Origin: Microbulbifer sediminum
GTDB lineage: Bacteria > Pseudomonadota > Gammaproteobacteria > Pseudomonadales > Cellvibrionaceae
Length of the DNA: 64,000 bases
Direction: 5' to 3'
NCBI RefSeq assembly: GCF_021729035.1
Contig: NZ_JAJSAP010000007.1
Coordinates: 124,001-188,000 of the forward strand
Below the pieces are notes generated by a model. That model worked only from the letters and a program-made list of their open reading frames with translations. It made no database searches and had not been told where the DNA came from. Made by a program: the position numbers and the translations under genes. Of this stretch, positions 32,236-44,236 are shown piece after piece; the first letter of the stretch is position 1, and each line of letters begins with the position of its first letter.

Positions 32236-32469
32236 CTAGTGGTCTTGTTCGCCGGAAGCGGGTGGAACCGGATCCAGGCCACCGGGATGCCAAGGGTGGC
32301 ATTTTATAAGGCGGCGTCCGGTTAAATAACCCCCCTTAAGGAATCCGTGTGCTTTTAATGCCTCCTCCGCATAATGGGAGCAGGTGGGGTAGAAGCGGCA
32401 CTGGTTGCCGACCCAGGGACTGAGCAGGTAGCGATAACCGTGGATCAGCCTGATCGCCAGCCAGGTCAT
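32236..32469 (-). CDS. yidD: Membrane protein insertion efficiency factor YidD
   Basis: YidD is a small, membrane-associated protein that assists YidC-dependent insertion. It has 77 residues from the ATG at 32469 (AGAGGGG about 9 bases upstream). The family signature is complete: RLIHGYRYLLSPWVGNQCRF, YPTCSHYAEEAL, and CHPWHPGGLDPVP, with the three conserved Cys residues. It overlaps the end of rnpA by 4 bases (ATGA), so translation is coupled. Confidence 0.95.
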   Translation of the reverse strand: MTWLAIRLIHGYRYLLSPWVGNQCRFYPTCSHYAEEALKAHGFLKGGYLTGRRLIKCHPWHPGGLDPVPPASGEQDH

Positions 32470-32861
32470 CGCCGTTTGCCCCTCTCTTGTGGATCGTTCA
32501 TGCGCCGGGTCAGTTTGCGCCACTGCTTGTCGAACAGCTTTGCCAGCGCTTCGTTGTCCAGCTCACCGACACCCGGGCGGGCGATGACCACGGCGTCTAC
32601 AGCCGGCAGCGCGTGCTGGCGCAGGCGGAAGGACTCGCGGGCGATACGTTTGATGCGATTGCGGTCGGTGGCGTTGCGGACATGCTTTTTGGCCACAACC
32701 AGTCCCAGGCGGGGATGCCCGAGCTCGTTTGGAACGGCGAGGATCAGGAGGTTGGGGTGCGCGGCACGTACCTGGGTCCCGGAGAAAACGGTCCGGTACT
32801 GTGCCGCGTTAAGCAGGCGCAGCGGCTTGGCAAATCCGAAGTCGCTGCGTTCCTGTTGCAT
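32466..32861 (-). CDS. rnpA: Ribonuclease P protein component
   Basis: RnpA is the protein subunit of RNase P, which removes 5' leaders of pre-tRNAs. It has 131 residues. The RNA-binding RNR motif is in ATDRNRIKRIARESFRL near residue 65, and LGLVVAKKHVRNA precedes it. It lies 35 bases downstream of rpmH, as in nearly all bacteria, and overlaps yidD. Confidence 0.96.
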   Translation of the reverse strand: MQQERSDFGFAKPLRLLNAAQYRTVFSGTQVRAAHPNLLILAVPNELGHPRLGLVVAKKHVRNATDRNRIKRIARESFRLRQHALPAVDAVVIARPGVGELDNEALAKLFDKQWRKLTRRMNDPQERGKRR

Positions 32862-32896
32862 ATATAAGGAAGGACGTCCCGCAGGGCGGGGCGAAC

Positions 32897-33031
32897 TTAT
32901 GCAGACAGGACCTTGCGACCCTTGGCGCGGCGACGGGCCAGTACCTTGCGACCGTTTTTGGTGGCCATGCGGGCACGGAAGCCGTGGTTGCGCTTGCGCT
33001 TCAAGTTGCTGGGCTGGAATGTACGTTTCAT
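32897..33031 (-). CDS. rpmH: 50S ribosomal protein L34
   Basis: L34 is a 44-residue, very basic protein of the large ribosomal subunit. The translation starts [20 protein letters not shown] and ends [10 protein letters not shown], matching the universal L34 pattern; it was read directly from the sequence as it is too short for usual gene-length cut-offs. It leads the rpmH-rnpA-yidD-yidC unit and has a good promoter at 33140-33168. Confidence 0.97.
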   Translation of the reverse strand: MKRTFQPSNLKRKRNHGFRARMATKNGRKVLARRRAKGRKVLSA

Positions 33032-33139
33032 GGTCTTGCTACCTGAGACTTTGTATTCGGATATTCATGGGGCGGACCCCGGCCGCTGGCTCTGCTCCCG
33101 GCCCGTTTGGGGCGGAACTGTGCGCTGCGAAGGCGGCGG

Positions 33140-33168
33140 ATTGTATAGAAAGGCACCAGTGAAATCAA
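33140..33168 (-). promoter_or_regulatory. Sigma-70-type promoter of rpmH
   Basis: On the minus strand TTGATT (33163-33168) and TACAAT (33140-33145) are separated by exactly 17 bases. The expected start site leaves a leader of about 100 bases before rpmH. Confidence 0.75.
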
Positions 33169-33302
33169 CGGAGTTGGGCGGAGAAATCACGGGCAGGGCT
33201 ATCAGTTTCCCTTTTATTCTAGCCCTGGGCGGGGGTGGGCAAGGTGGCGCACGGTGTCTTCCTGAATGCCCACCGCTTTACCCCAAGATACCCACAGCCT
33301 GA

Positions 33303-33311
33303 TGTGGATAA
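33303..33311 (-). promoter_or_regulatory. DnaA box (perfect consensus)
   Basis: TGTGGATAA is the exact complement of TTATCCACA, the strongest DnaA site. It lies about 130 bases upstream of the dnaA -10 box. Confidence 0.8.
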
Positions 33312-33409
33312 GTCTGACGGGAGGTTGTCTGGAGTTGGTCATATATTGTTCAAGCCTTTGAATCTAGGGCGTTTTTTTACCTGTGATTATTAATAAAAGA
33401 GGTTCCTGT

Positions 33410-33418
33410 TGTGGATAA
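33410..33418 (-). promoter_or_regulatory. DnaA box overlapping the dnaA promoter
   Basis: This second perfect TGTGGATAA covers the -35 region expected for the dnaA promoter, whose -10 box is 18 bases downstream. This is the usual arrangement for DnaA autorepression. Confidence 0.8.
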
Positions 33419-33435
33419 CCGGGCGCGGGGAAGGT

Positions 33436-33441
33436 TATAAT
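33436..33441 (+). promoter_or_regulatory. -10 box of the dnaA promoter
   Basis: A perfect TATAAT lies about 100 bases upstream of dnaA. The -35 region is weak and overlaps the DnaA box at 33410-33418, so the promoter is likely controlled by DnaA itself. Confidence 0.65.
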
Positions 33442-33543
33442 CCGGGGTCTTTCGCGCGGCCCCGCAGGTCCCCTGAGAGGGGCCGGTAGCTTTGCCGTGA
33501 CACTCTTTATTTATTTTCATTTCCTGGGTTTGTGGGGGGTTCT

Positions 33544-35115
33544 TTGTCTGAGTCCGTATGGAAGCAGTGCGCGGCCTGTTTGCAGGACGAATTGCCGTCA
33601 CAGCAGTTCAATACCTGGATACGGCCCCTGCGGGTAACGTCCGCGACTGCCGGCGAATTGCGCCTGCAGGCTCCGAACCGGTTCGTGCTCGACTGGGTAA
33701 ACGGCAAGTTCCTCAACCGTATCCGCGAGCTGGTGGCCCATTACAGCGGCGGTGAGCCGCTGGAGATCGTGCTCGAATCTGCCGCTCGGGGCACGGCCCC
33801 ACGGTTTTCGCGGGGCCGTCGCGCGGCAGCAGATACTGGCCGTGCCCCGGCGCCCCAGGGGCACGGGCGTCCGGTGGCACCGGTTTCGGAGGAGGCCGCA
33901 GCGCCCCATGCGGTTGCCGCGGAGGAGGCCACCGCCGAGCAGGTCAGCAGTGGTGAGTTAGCGCTCACTGATGTCCGGGGCCCGGCGCGTCCAGCGCCTG
34001 CAGCGCCCTCTCCGACGCCGGTGGGGGGTAACCCTACCGGGCGAGCGGCGTCTGAGGGCGGTCGGAATGTAGAGGTTGAAGGGGCGATCAAGCACGGCAG
34101 CTCCCTCAATCGTAATTTTACCTTCACGTCTTTTGTCGAGGGGAAGTCGAACCAGCTGGGCCTGGCGGCGGCGCAACAGATTGCGGACAATCCAGGCGGT
34201 GCCTACAACCCCCTCTTTATTTATGGTGGTGTGGGGCTGGGCAAGACCCACCTGATGCACGCGGTGGGTAATGCATTGCTGGAGCGCAACCCCAACGCCA
34301 AAGTGGTTTACCTGCACTCGGAGCGATTTGTGGCCGATATGGTTAAAGCGCTCCAGTTGAACGCGATCAGTGATTTCAAGCGATACTATCGGTCAGTTGA
34401 TGCTCTCCTGATTGACGATATCCAGTTTTTTGCCGGCAAGGAGCGCTCCCAGGAAGAGTTCTTCCATACCTTCAATGCCCTGCTCGAGGGTGGCCAGCAG
34501 ATCATCCTGACCTGTGATCGCTACCCGAAGGAGATCGACGGCCTCGAGGAGCGACTAAAGTCCCGCTTCGGATGGGGGCTGACGGTTGCGGTTGAGCCCC
34601 CGGAACTTGAGACGCGGGTGGCTATCCTGATGAAAAAGGCGGAGCAGGTAGGGGTGGACCTGCCTCATGATTCCGCATTCTTTATCGCGCAGCGTATTCG
34701 CAGCAATGTACGGGAGCTGGAAGGGGCGCTGCGGCGGGTTGTTGCCAACGCCCAGTTCACAGGTCGCCCGATCGATGACGTGCTGGTGCGCGAAGCATTG
34801 AAGGACCTGCTGGCGCTGCAGGACCGGCTGGTAAGTATCGATAATATCCAGCGTGTGGTGGCTGAGTACTACAAGATCAAGGTGGCGGACCTGCTGTCGA
34901 AGCGCCGCAGCCGCTCGGTGGCCCGGCCCCGCCAGGTTGCGATGTCCCTGGCCAAGGAGCTGACCAACCACAGCCTGCCCGAGATTGGTGACGCATTTGG
35001 TGGTCGTGATCACACGACGGTGCTACACGCGTGCCGTAAAATCCGGGAGCTACAGGAATCCGATGCAGATATTCGCGAGGACGTGAAGCTGCTGACTCGC
35101 TCGCTGACTACCTGA
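33544..35115 (+). CDS. dnaA: Chromosomal replication initiator protein DnaA
   Basis: DnaA binds DnaA boxes and opens oriC. I chose a TTG start at 33544 (SESVWKQC follows; GGGGGG lies 4 bases upstream), giving 523 residues; an in-frame GTG at 33532 adds four residues and is the alternative. Domain I is residues 1-80, domain II is an unusually Ala/Pro-rich linker of about 100 residues, domain III is AAA+ with Walker [11 protein letters not shown] and Walker [10 protein letters not shown], and domain IV ends with the DNA-binding signature [13 protein letters not shown]. It leads the dnaA-dnaN-recF-gyrB group. Confidence 0.98.
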   Translation: MSESVWKQCAACLQDELPSQQFNTWIRPLRVTSATAGELRLQAPNRFVLDWVNGKFLNRIRELVAHYSGGEPLEIVLESAARGTAPRFSRGRRAAADTGRAPAPQGHGRPVAPVSEEAAAPHAVAAEEATAEQVSSGELALTDVRGPARPAPAAPSPTPVGGNPTGRAASEGGRNVEVEGAIKHGSSLNRNFTFTSFVEGKSNQLGLAAAQQIADNPGGAYNPLFIYGGVGLGKTHLMHAVGNALLERNPNAKVVYLHSERFVADMVKALQLNAISDFKRYYRSVDALLIDDIQFFAGKERSQEEFFHTFNALLEGGQQIILTCDRYPKEIDGLEERLKSRFGWGLTVAVEPPELETRVAILMKKAEQVGVDLPHDSAFFIAQRIRSNVRELEGALRRVVANAQFTGRPIDDVLVREALKDLLALQDRLVSIDNIQRVVAEYYKIKVADLLSKRRSRSVARPRQVAMSLAKELTNHSLPEIGDAFGGRDHTTVLHACRKIRELQESDADIREDVKLLTRSLTT

Positions 35116-35148
35116 CCCAATAAACGACAACACAAGGCGATAAGACCC

Positions 35149-36255
35149 ATGAAATTCAATGTGAGCCGGGACGCCCTGCTGAAACCGCTACAACTGGTTG
35201 CCGGCGTGGTAGAAAAGCGCCAGACCCTGCCGGTACTGGCCAATGTGCTGATGCAACTGCGGGGGCAGGAGTTGTCCCTCACTGGTACCGACCTGGAGGT
35301 GGAAATTGTCGGGCGGCTGCCGGTCGATGCCGTAGAGCTCGAAGGCGAGGTGACTGTCCCGGCACGCAAGCTGCTCGACCTCTGCCGCTCCCTCCCGGAT
35401 GGTGCCGAACTCAAGTTCGAGCGCGATGGTGAGCGGCTGATCCTGCGCAGTGGCCGCAGCCGCTTCCAGCTATCCACCTTGCCGGCGACCGATTTCCCGA
35501 ATCAGGAGGAGACCAGTGCCCAGACGCGATTCTCCATTTCCCAGCGGGAGATACGGCGCCTGATCGAGGCTACCGGTTTCGCCATGGCCCAGCAGGATGT
35601 CCGCTACTACCTCAACGGCCTGCTGCTGGAGTGTCGCCCGCAGCAGCTGCGCGCAGTGGCGACCGATGGCCACCGGCTGGCACTCTGCGACCGCGATGCA
35701 CCGGGCCTGAATGTTGAGGGGCCGTTGCAGGCTATCCTGCCCCGCAAGGGGGTGCTGGAACTGGGCCGGCTGCTGGAGGATACCGATGCGCCAGCGGAGG
35801 TGGTGCTGGGCAATAACCATATCCGCGTCATCAGTGGGCAGTTCACTTTCACTTCAAAGCTTGTTGACGGCAAGTTCCCTGATTATGAGCGCGTCCTGCC
35901 CCGGGCCACGGGCAATGAGATCTATGCTGACCGCCAGGCGCTGCGCCAGGCGTTTTCCCGTGCAGCGATCCTCTCCAATGAGAAGTATCGGGGCGTACGC
36001 CTGCAAATCTCTGAAGGGTTGCTGCAGATTGTCGCGAATAACCCGGAGCAGGAAGAGGCTGAAGAGCAGGTTGTGGTCGATTACGTCGGCGAGCCGCTGG
36101 AGATCGGTTTCAATGTCAGCTACCTGCTGGATGTGACGGCGGCGATCCATAGCGACCAGATTCGTATTGGCCTGGCGGATGCCAACAGCAGTGCGCTGCT
36201 GCAGCAACCGGAGGAGGGGGATGCCCTCTATGTGATCATGCCGATGCGCCTGTAA
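35149..36255 (+). CDS. dnaN: DNA polymerase III subunit beta (sliding clamp)
   Basis: The beta clamp encircles DNA and tethers polymerase III. It has 368 residues in three similar clamp domains of about 120 residues. The start MKFNVSRDALLKPLQLVAGV and end LYVIMPMRL are the usual ones. It starts 33 bases after dnaA, so it is probably co-transcribed; a hairpin follows it. Confidence 0.98.
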   Translation: MKFNVSRDALLKPLQLVAGVVEKRQTLPVLANVLMQLRGQELSLTGTDLEVEIVGRLPVDAVELEGEVTVPARKLLDLCRSLPDGAELKFERDGERLILRSGRSRFQLSTLPATDFPNQEETSAQTRFSISQREIRRLIEATGFAMAQQDVRYYLNGLLLECRPQQLRAVATDGHRLALCDRDAPGLNVEGPLQAILPRKGVLELGRLLEDTDAPAEVVLGNNHIRVISGQFTFTSKLVDGKFPDYERVLPRATGNEIYADRQALRQAFSRAAILSNEKYRGVRLQISEGLLQIVANNPEQEEAEEQVVVDYVGEPLEIGFNVSYLLDVTAAIHSDQIRIGLADANSSALLQQPEEGDALYVIMPMRL

Positions 36256-36301
36256 CTCCCTGTTTGTGATCGGTATTTTTAATATTCTCGCCCTCTTCAG
36301 C

Positions 36302-36324
36302 GCCGGGGCTGTATACGCCCCGGC
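36302..36324 (+). terminator. Hairpin between dnaN and recF
   Basis: GCCGGGGC (36302-36309) and GCCCCGGC (36317-36324) form a perfect 8-bp stem with a 7-base loop. A pyrimidine-rich but not pure T stretch follows. It may end part of the dnaA-dnaN transcripts. Confidence 0.55.
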
Positions 36325-36393
36325 ATCTCTCCCCTCAGGCACGCCTTCCACTTCATTCTGGGTTGTAGCTTTGGCTTCTCCGGAGCAGTGGTC

Positions 36394-39940
<3,547 letters not shown>

Positions 39941-39988
39941 TGGTTACCGGGTTGTGTCCCGAACCTGACCACGACAAGGTGAACAAAC

Positions 39989-40016
39989 AAAAACGGCCGC
40001 TCCTGCGGCCGTTTTT
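39989..40016. terminator. Bidirectional terminator between gyrB and the cysH-like gene
   Basis: AAAAACGGCCGC (39989-40000), a TCCT loop and GCGGCCGTTTTT (40005-40016) form a 12-bp stem with a T-run for either strand. It separates convergent gyrB and the CysH-like gene. Confidence 0.92.
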
Positions 40017-40059
40017 GCATTGACTGGGCGAAGCCCAGCCCCGCTACCTTTCTACCTAG

Positions 40060-40743
40060 CTACCTCTCCAGCAGCAGCCCACACTCGCGGTGCTCCTCAC
40101 CCTTGGTGGGGTCGAAATAGATATCGTTGTCGGGCAGCTCGTTCTCGTAAACGTACTCCTCAACATCCAGTTCGGTGAGGTGGAACATGGGTGCCACCCG
40201 GATGGTGCCATGATTGCCCTCGGTAAAGATATCCAGGTTCCGGCGGTGGGCATTCTGGTCGTGACGGATACCGTTCAGCCACACATCCGGTTTCAATTCC
40301 TGCATGGCCCGGTTGAAGGGTTCAAGCTTTACCGTACGGGAAAAGAAGTCGTGCTCCGGGGTATCCAGTTGCGGGATACCCCCGTAGACCGCGTTGTAGT
40401 GGGCCGCGGACATCTTTGGCGAGTACGTATGCAGGTTGAGGTCTAACTGCTTGATCAGCCGCTCGATATGCCGGTAGGTCTCCGGCGTATTGTAGCCGTG
40501 GTCTACCCAGATCACAGGGATATCCGGCTTGGCGCGGGTCACCAGGTGCAGGAATGCCACCGCCAGCGGCCTGAAATTGGTGAAAACTACCGGGTTCTCC
40601 GCATGCTCCATGGTAAAGCGCATGATCTCGCTGGGCTTCGCGGCTCGGAAGCGATCGTTCAACCCCTGCAGGTCGGCACCGTGATGAAAGGTACGCTGTT
40701 GGGGCAGGGGCTGGGCGAGCGCGCTGGTCGATTTGCTTTCCAC
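40060..40743 (-). CDS. Phosphoadenosine phosphosulfate reductase family protein (CysH-like)
   Basis: This 227-residue protein resembles CysH, which reduces PAPS to sulfite. Shared parts are PVIWVDHGYNTPETYRHIE near residue 85, VYGGIP-type loops, LEPFNRAMQELKPDVWLNGI (near 145-165) followed by an RxxQ-like RHDQNAHR, and a C-terminal ECGLL holding the catalytic-position Cys. Differences are notable: the usual SFGxxxAV phosphate loop is FTNFRPLAVAFL, the GYxSIG-type segment is missing, and it lacks the Cys pairs of iron-sulfur APS reductases. Sulfite production is possible, but another nucleotide-binding role cannot be excluded. No other sulfate-assimilation gene is near. Confidence 0.75.
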   Translation of the reverse strand: MESKSTSALAQPLPQQRTFHHGADLQGLNDRFRAAKPSEIMRFTMEHAENPVVFTNFRPLAVAFLHLVTRAKPDIPVIWVDHGYNTPETYRHIERLIKQLDLNLHTYSPKMSAAHYNAVYGGIPQLDTPEHDFFSRTVKLEPFNRAMQELKPDVWLNGIRHDQNAHRRNLDIFTEGNHGTIRVAPMFHLTELDVEEYVYENELPDNDIYFDPTKGEEHRECGLLLER

Positions 40744-40877
40744 GTCAGGATTTCCCGGTTGGACTACTGGATTCGAGACTGCATGCTACTTGGTCGAGGC
40801 AAGGCTGAAAAATAATAAAACAGAGTCAGGCTAGACCAATCAGTTATATGGGGCAGGAGGTGACCCGGTCTGTAGCA

Positions 40878-41339
40878 TCAGGCGCGCCGGCGCATAGATT
40901 CAGTGCGCAGCTCCTCACGGTACATCACCAGTTCCTGCTGCCCGGCAACGGGATTGGCCTCGCGCCCGGTTTCGATAAATCCATAGCGCTGCAGAAAGAA
41001 GCGCCCGCCGAGGTTTTCCTCCAGCACCCGCACCGACCGCACGCGGTTTTCTTCCACTACATGGTCAAGCAGCAGGCTGCCGGCGCCCGTTCCCTGTAGC
41101 GCGCGCGCTACGAACAGGCACTGTAGTTCACCGTCACTGGACACGGAGACCAGTCCATCGGGCCGCACAAGCCCGCACCGGGAGAAAACCCTGACGGTCT
41201 CCGCAGCAAGTGCGCGATAAAACACCGGTCGTCGGGCCTCCCAGAAACGGCGCGGCAGGGAGGGGTGGGCCTCGCTAAAGGTATCGATCCAGAGACGCTC
41301 CAGGCGCTCCCTGTCGGCTGGTACCAGAGGACGAATCAT
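40878..41339 (-). CDS. GNAT family N-acetyltransferase
   Basis: This 153-residue protein has the GNAT fold. The acetyl-CoA loop is LQCLFVARALQGTGAGSLLL near residue 85-100, and YGFIETGREANPVAGQQELV is the usual motif B end. The ATG at 41339 is preferred to one 21 bases upstream because GGGG lies 5 bases before it. The acceptor is unknown; it is a single-gene unit. Confidence 0.85.
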   Translation of the reverse strand: MIRPLVPADRERLERLWIDTFSEAHPSLPRRFWEARRPVFYRALAAETVRVFSRCGLVRPDGLVSVSSDGELQCLFVARALQGTGAGSLLLDHVVEENRVRSVRVLEENLGGRFFLQRYGFIETGREANPVAGQQELVMYREELRTESMRRRA

Positions 41340-41489
41340 TGCTACCCCGTAAGTAAGCACTCGCCAGCTATCTTAATCCGCCGTCTGCACGCTTCCGAAC
41401 CTGAAGAGCGAAGCGCGGGAGGCACCTCCACAAAGCAGGCGTGGTAAAGGGCAATTAACAGTAGCGTCCCCGTAAACCTGATAGTAAAA

Positions 41490-41508
41490 TTGAATCATTC
41501 TCATTAAC
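41490..41508. promoter_or_regulatory. Candidate Fur box upstream of the TonB receptor
   Basis: TTGAATCATTCTCATTAAC agrees with a Fur-type site GATAATGATTCTCATTATC at 14 of 19 positions. It lies 41 bases before the receptor start, where iron-dependent repression would act. Confidence 0.5.
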
Positions 41509-41548
41509 AAGCTCAATTGAATAACACTGTACCGTCCATGGAGGATGC

Positions 41549-43717
41549 ATGACCCGCTTTGTTCTCTCGCCGCTGGCGATTGCCCTGGCTAGCGCCGTTT
41601 CTGTTCCCGCCATCGCCCAGGAGGAGACTCCGGCACTGGAAACCCTGTCGGTGATCGGTGATAGCGAGTCGGTAAAGACGCTGCCCGGATCCGCCCACCT
41701 GGTGGATGCTGAAGAGCTCGCAAAATTCGAGTTTGTGGACATCAACCGTATTGTCCGCAGCGTTCCCGGCGTCTACCTGCGTGAGGAAGACGGATATGGG
41801 CTGCGCCCGAACCTGGGTATCCGGGGCTCCGGCAGCGGCCGCTCCAGCAAGATCTCGCTGATGGAGGACGGTGTCCTGGCTGCGCCGGCACCCTATGCTG
41901 CCCCCTCCGCATACTACTTCCCCACTGCCGGCCGCCTGAGCGGTATCGAGGTACTCAAGGGGCCGGCAACACTGAAGTACGGGCCCTTTACGGTCGGTGG
42001 CGCGGTAAACATGCTCAGCACCCCGATTCCCGAGACGACCGCTGGCGCCGTGAAGGTTGAGGCCGGGCAAAACGGTGAGAATCGCCTGCACACCTACTAC
42101 GGCAGCAGCACGGATACCACCGGCTTCCTGCTGGAAACCCACAAGCAGTATGCGGATGGTTTCCGCGATATCGATCGCGCCGGCAGTGCCGATATCCAGA
42201 AGGAAGACTACCTGATCAAGGGCCGCCTCAAGTCCGCTGCGAGTGCCACCTACCAGCAGCAGCTGGATGTGAAGCTGCAGTATTCTGAAGAGCTGTCCGG
42301 CATGAGCTATGTGGGCCTGACCGATAGCGATTTCGACAGCGACCCGAACCGCCGCTACGGCCTTACGGCGCTGGACGAGATGCAGAACCGCCACAGCACA
42401 GTGCAGCTCAACCACAGCATTGCCCTGAGCGACAGCTTCTCCATCCACACCCAGGCCTACTACAACAAGTTCAAGCGTGACTGGTTCAAGGCCAACAATG
42501 CCGGCGACTTGCTCGATGCCGCCAATGAAGGCGACACCCTGGCGCAGGCGATCCTGGATGGCGATGCCGATTTCCAGGGCCTCGAAGTGAAGCACAACAA
42601 CCGCAAATACGACGCCCGCGGACTGCAAGTAAGTGCTAACTGGCAGCTGACTACAGGCACCATCGGCCATGACCTTGATTTCGGTCTGCGCCGCCACTGG
42701 GATGAGGTGGACCGCTTCCAGCCAGTGGAAATCTATGACCAGGTGGATGGATCGCTATCCTTCGTTGAAAAGGAGCTTCCCACCGGGGGTAACAACCGTG
42801 TGGAAGAGGCGGATGCCACATCCTTCTTTATTTACGACGATATCGCGCTGGCGGACAACCTGACCCTCACTGCGGCACTGCGCTACGAGGACGTTGAAAC
42901 GGAACAGCAGCGCTACGACGATGTGGAGCGCAATGTGGCGGGAAGCTCCCGCTCCAACCAGGTAGACGAGTGGCTGCCGGGCGTCGGGCTGGTCTACGAC
43001 ATCAATGGCCAGTGGAGCCTGCTGGCTGGTGTCCATCGCGGCTTTGCGCCTCCCGGTGCCGGTTCCAAGGACGGCGTAGGTGCTGAGCTGTCCACCAACT
43101 ACGAGTGGGGTGCACGCTTCGACAACGGTAACCTGAATGGTGAGCTGATCGCCTTCTACAGCGATTACGAAAATACCGTGCAGAACTGCTCCGTGGCCGT
43201 ACCCTGCCCGGATGGCGCCGACAGCGGCACCTTTGGCCTGGGCGAGGCTGAGATCCAGGGCTTTGAAGCTGCGCTGGGCAGTGAGTGGGCACTCGCAAAC
43301 GGCTGGATCATCCCCCTGCGCGCGACCTATACCTTCACCGATGCCGAGACCACCGAGAACAGTGACGATGGCGCCATCCTTGCCGGGGACAACCTGGCAT
43401 ACGTGCCGGAAAACGTCTTTGCCCTCAGCACCGGAATCGACAGTGGCGCCAACTGGCGGATCAACCTGAGTGCGGCGTTCCAGGATGAGATGTGCGTAAA
43501 CACCGACTGCAACCGCGGTGGTACCGATCAGTACGACTACACCGGTTCCCTGTGGGTATTGGATGCAGCGGCTCATTACGACTTCAGCCAGGACCTGAGC
43601 GGCTACCTGAAAGTCGACAACCTGCTGGACGAGCAGGAGATCATCAGCCGTAGCCCCGACGGTGCCCGCGCCAACAAGCCGCGCACTGCAATCCTGGGTG
43701 TGAAGTACGCCTTCTGA
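41549..43717 (+). CDS. TonB-dependent receptor, FecA-like
   Basis: This outer-membrane receptor has 722 residues. A signal peptide of about 24 residues (ending AIAQEE) is followed at once by the plug domain (about 40-160) with the FecA-type run GLRPNLGIRGSGSGRS and later APAPYAAPSAYYFP. The barrel of 22 strands fills the rest and ends in the usual Phe (GVKYAF). There is no N-terminal signalling domain, so FecIR-type control is not expected. It most resembles ferric dicitrate receptors; the exact ligand is inferred. GGAGG lies 4 bases before the ATG. The Fur-like site suggests iron repression. Confidence 0.9.
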   Translation: MTRFVLSPLAIALASAVSVPAIAQEETPALETLSVIGDSESVKTLPGSAHLVDAEELAKFEFVDINRIVRSVPGVYLREEDGYGLRPNLGIRGSGSGRSSKISLMEDGVLAAPAPYAAPSAYYFPTAGRLSGIEVLKGPATLKYGPFTVGGAVNMLSTPIPETTAGAVKVEAGQNGENRLHTYYGSSTDTTGFLLETHKQYADGFRDIDRAGSADIQKEDYLIKGRLKSAASATYQQQLDVKLQYSEELSGMSYVGLTDSDFDSDPNRRYGLTALDEMQNRHSTVQLNHSIALSDSFSIHTQAYYNKFKRDWFKANNAGDLLDAANEGDTLAQAILDGDADFQGLEVKHNNRKYDARGLQVSANWQLTTGTIGHDLDFGLRRHWDEVDRFQPVEIYDQVDGSLSFVEKELPTGGNNRVEEADATSFFIYDDIALADNLTLTAALRYEDVETEQQRYDDVERNVAGSSRSNQVDEWLPGVGLVYDINGQWSLLAGVHRGFAPPGAGSKDGVGAELSTNYEWGARFDNGNLNGELIAFYSDYENTVQNCSVAVPCPDGADSGTFGLGEAEIQGFEAALGSEWALANGWIIPLRATYTFTDAETTENSDDGAILAGDNLAYVPENVFALSTGIDSGANWRINLSAAFQDEMCVNTDCNRGGTDQYDYTGSLWVLDAAAHYDFSQDLSGYLKVDNLLDEQEIISRSPDGARANKPRTAILGVKYAF

Positions 43718-43736
43718 TCCAGGACCAAAGCCCCGG

Positions 43737-43770
43737 AAAAAAAGCCGCGACATTGTCGCGGCTTTTTTTT
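43737..43770 (+). terminator. Rho-independent terminator of the TonB receptor gene
   Basis: GCCGCGACA and TGTCGCGGC (43744-43762) are inverted, flanked by runs of 7-8 A and 8 T. Strong intrinsic terminator about 20 bases past the stop. Confidence 0.92.
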
Positions 43771-43891
43771 GCCTGGTTCACGGGTGGTGGTACTTCATGC
43801 AAGTCGGTCGGCTGGGTTGAACAACGGCCAGGCACTACCATATCCAATGGCTGGGAATTGATGAAAAACAGAGACCCGGGAGCAAATGAGC

Positions 43892-44236
43892 ATGAAACAG
43901 AAGCTGGTGTCCGCCTGCGTTGCCGCGCTGATCCTGCAAAGCGCACTTGTCCTGGCTGAGCAGCCGCAAGTCGGCGCGGAAGAGGCGAAACAACAGGCGA
44001 TCACTGTAGCAGCCGATTACCTGGACGTGCGTGCCGACCGCCTGGCGGTGATTGCCATTGAACCCCGCACCTGGTCCGATTCCAGCCTCGGCTGCCCGAA
44101 ACCCGGCCGCCGTTACCTGCCTGCCACTATCGAGGGCTATATCGCTACCGTCGCGCACGGCAGTGAACATTACCGCGTGCACCTGGGCGATAACCGCGGG
44201 CTGGTCTGCGAGGGTGTCTTGCGAGAGGGAGCCTGA
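43892..44236 (+). CDS. Small secreted protein of unknown function with a W-x-DSSLGCP motif
   Basis: The product has 114 residues. Residues 1-20 look like a signal peptide (KLVSACVAALILQSALVLA), so the mature form of about 94 residues is exported. It has two Cys in the mature part, one in TWSDSSLGCPKPGRRY and one in GLVCEGVL, which could form a disulfide. The pattern Asp-Ser-Ser-Leu-Gly-Cys-Pro followed by Gly-Tyr and a late Tyr-His occurs in small secreted proteins of several phyla, but I know no function. The start at 43892 is preferred to one at 43886 because GGGAG is then 9 bases away. No operon partners are seen. Confidence 0.7.
   Translation: MKQKLVSACVAALILQSALVLAEQPQVGAEEAKQQAITVAADYLDVRADRLAVIAIEPRTWSDSSLGCPKPGRRYLPATIEGYIATVAHGSEHYRVHLGDNRGLVCEGVLREGA

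Larger units (their letters stand above)
33032..33543. other. rpmH-dnaA intergenic region with DnaA boxes; alternative origin candidate
   Basis: These 512 bases contain no gene. They hold divergent promoters for rpmH and dnaA, two perfect DnaA boxes (33303-33311 and 33410-33418, both TGTGGATAA), a weaker ATACCCACA at 33288, and an AT-rich stretch around 33370-33400 (GATTATTAATAAAA). In Pseudomonas this is the position of oriC. Genes are divergent here, which fits an origin, but sampled G/C bias had already flipped to the left of rnpA. Confidence 0.5.
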
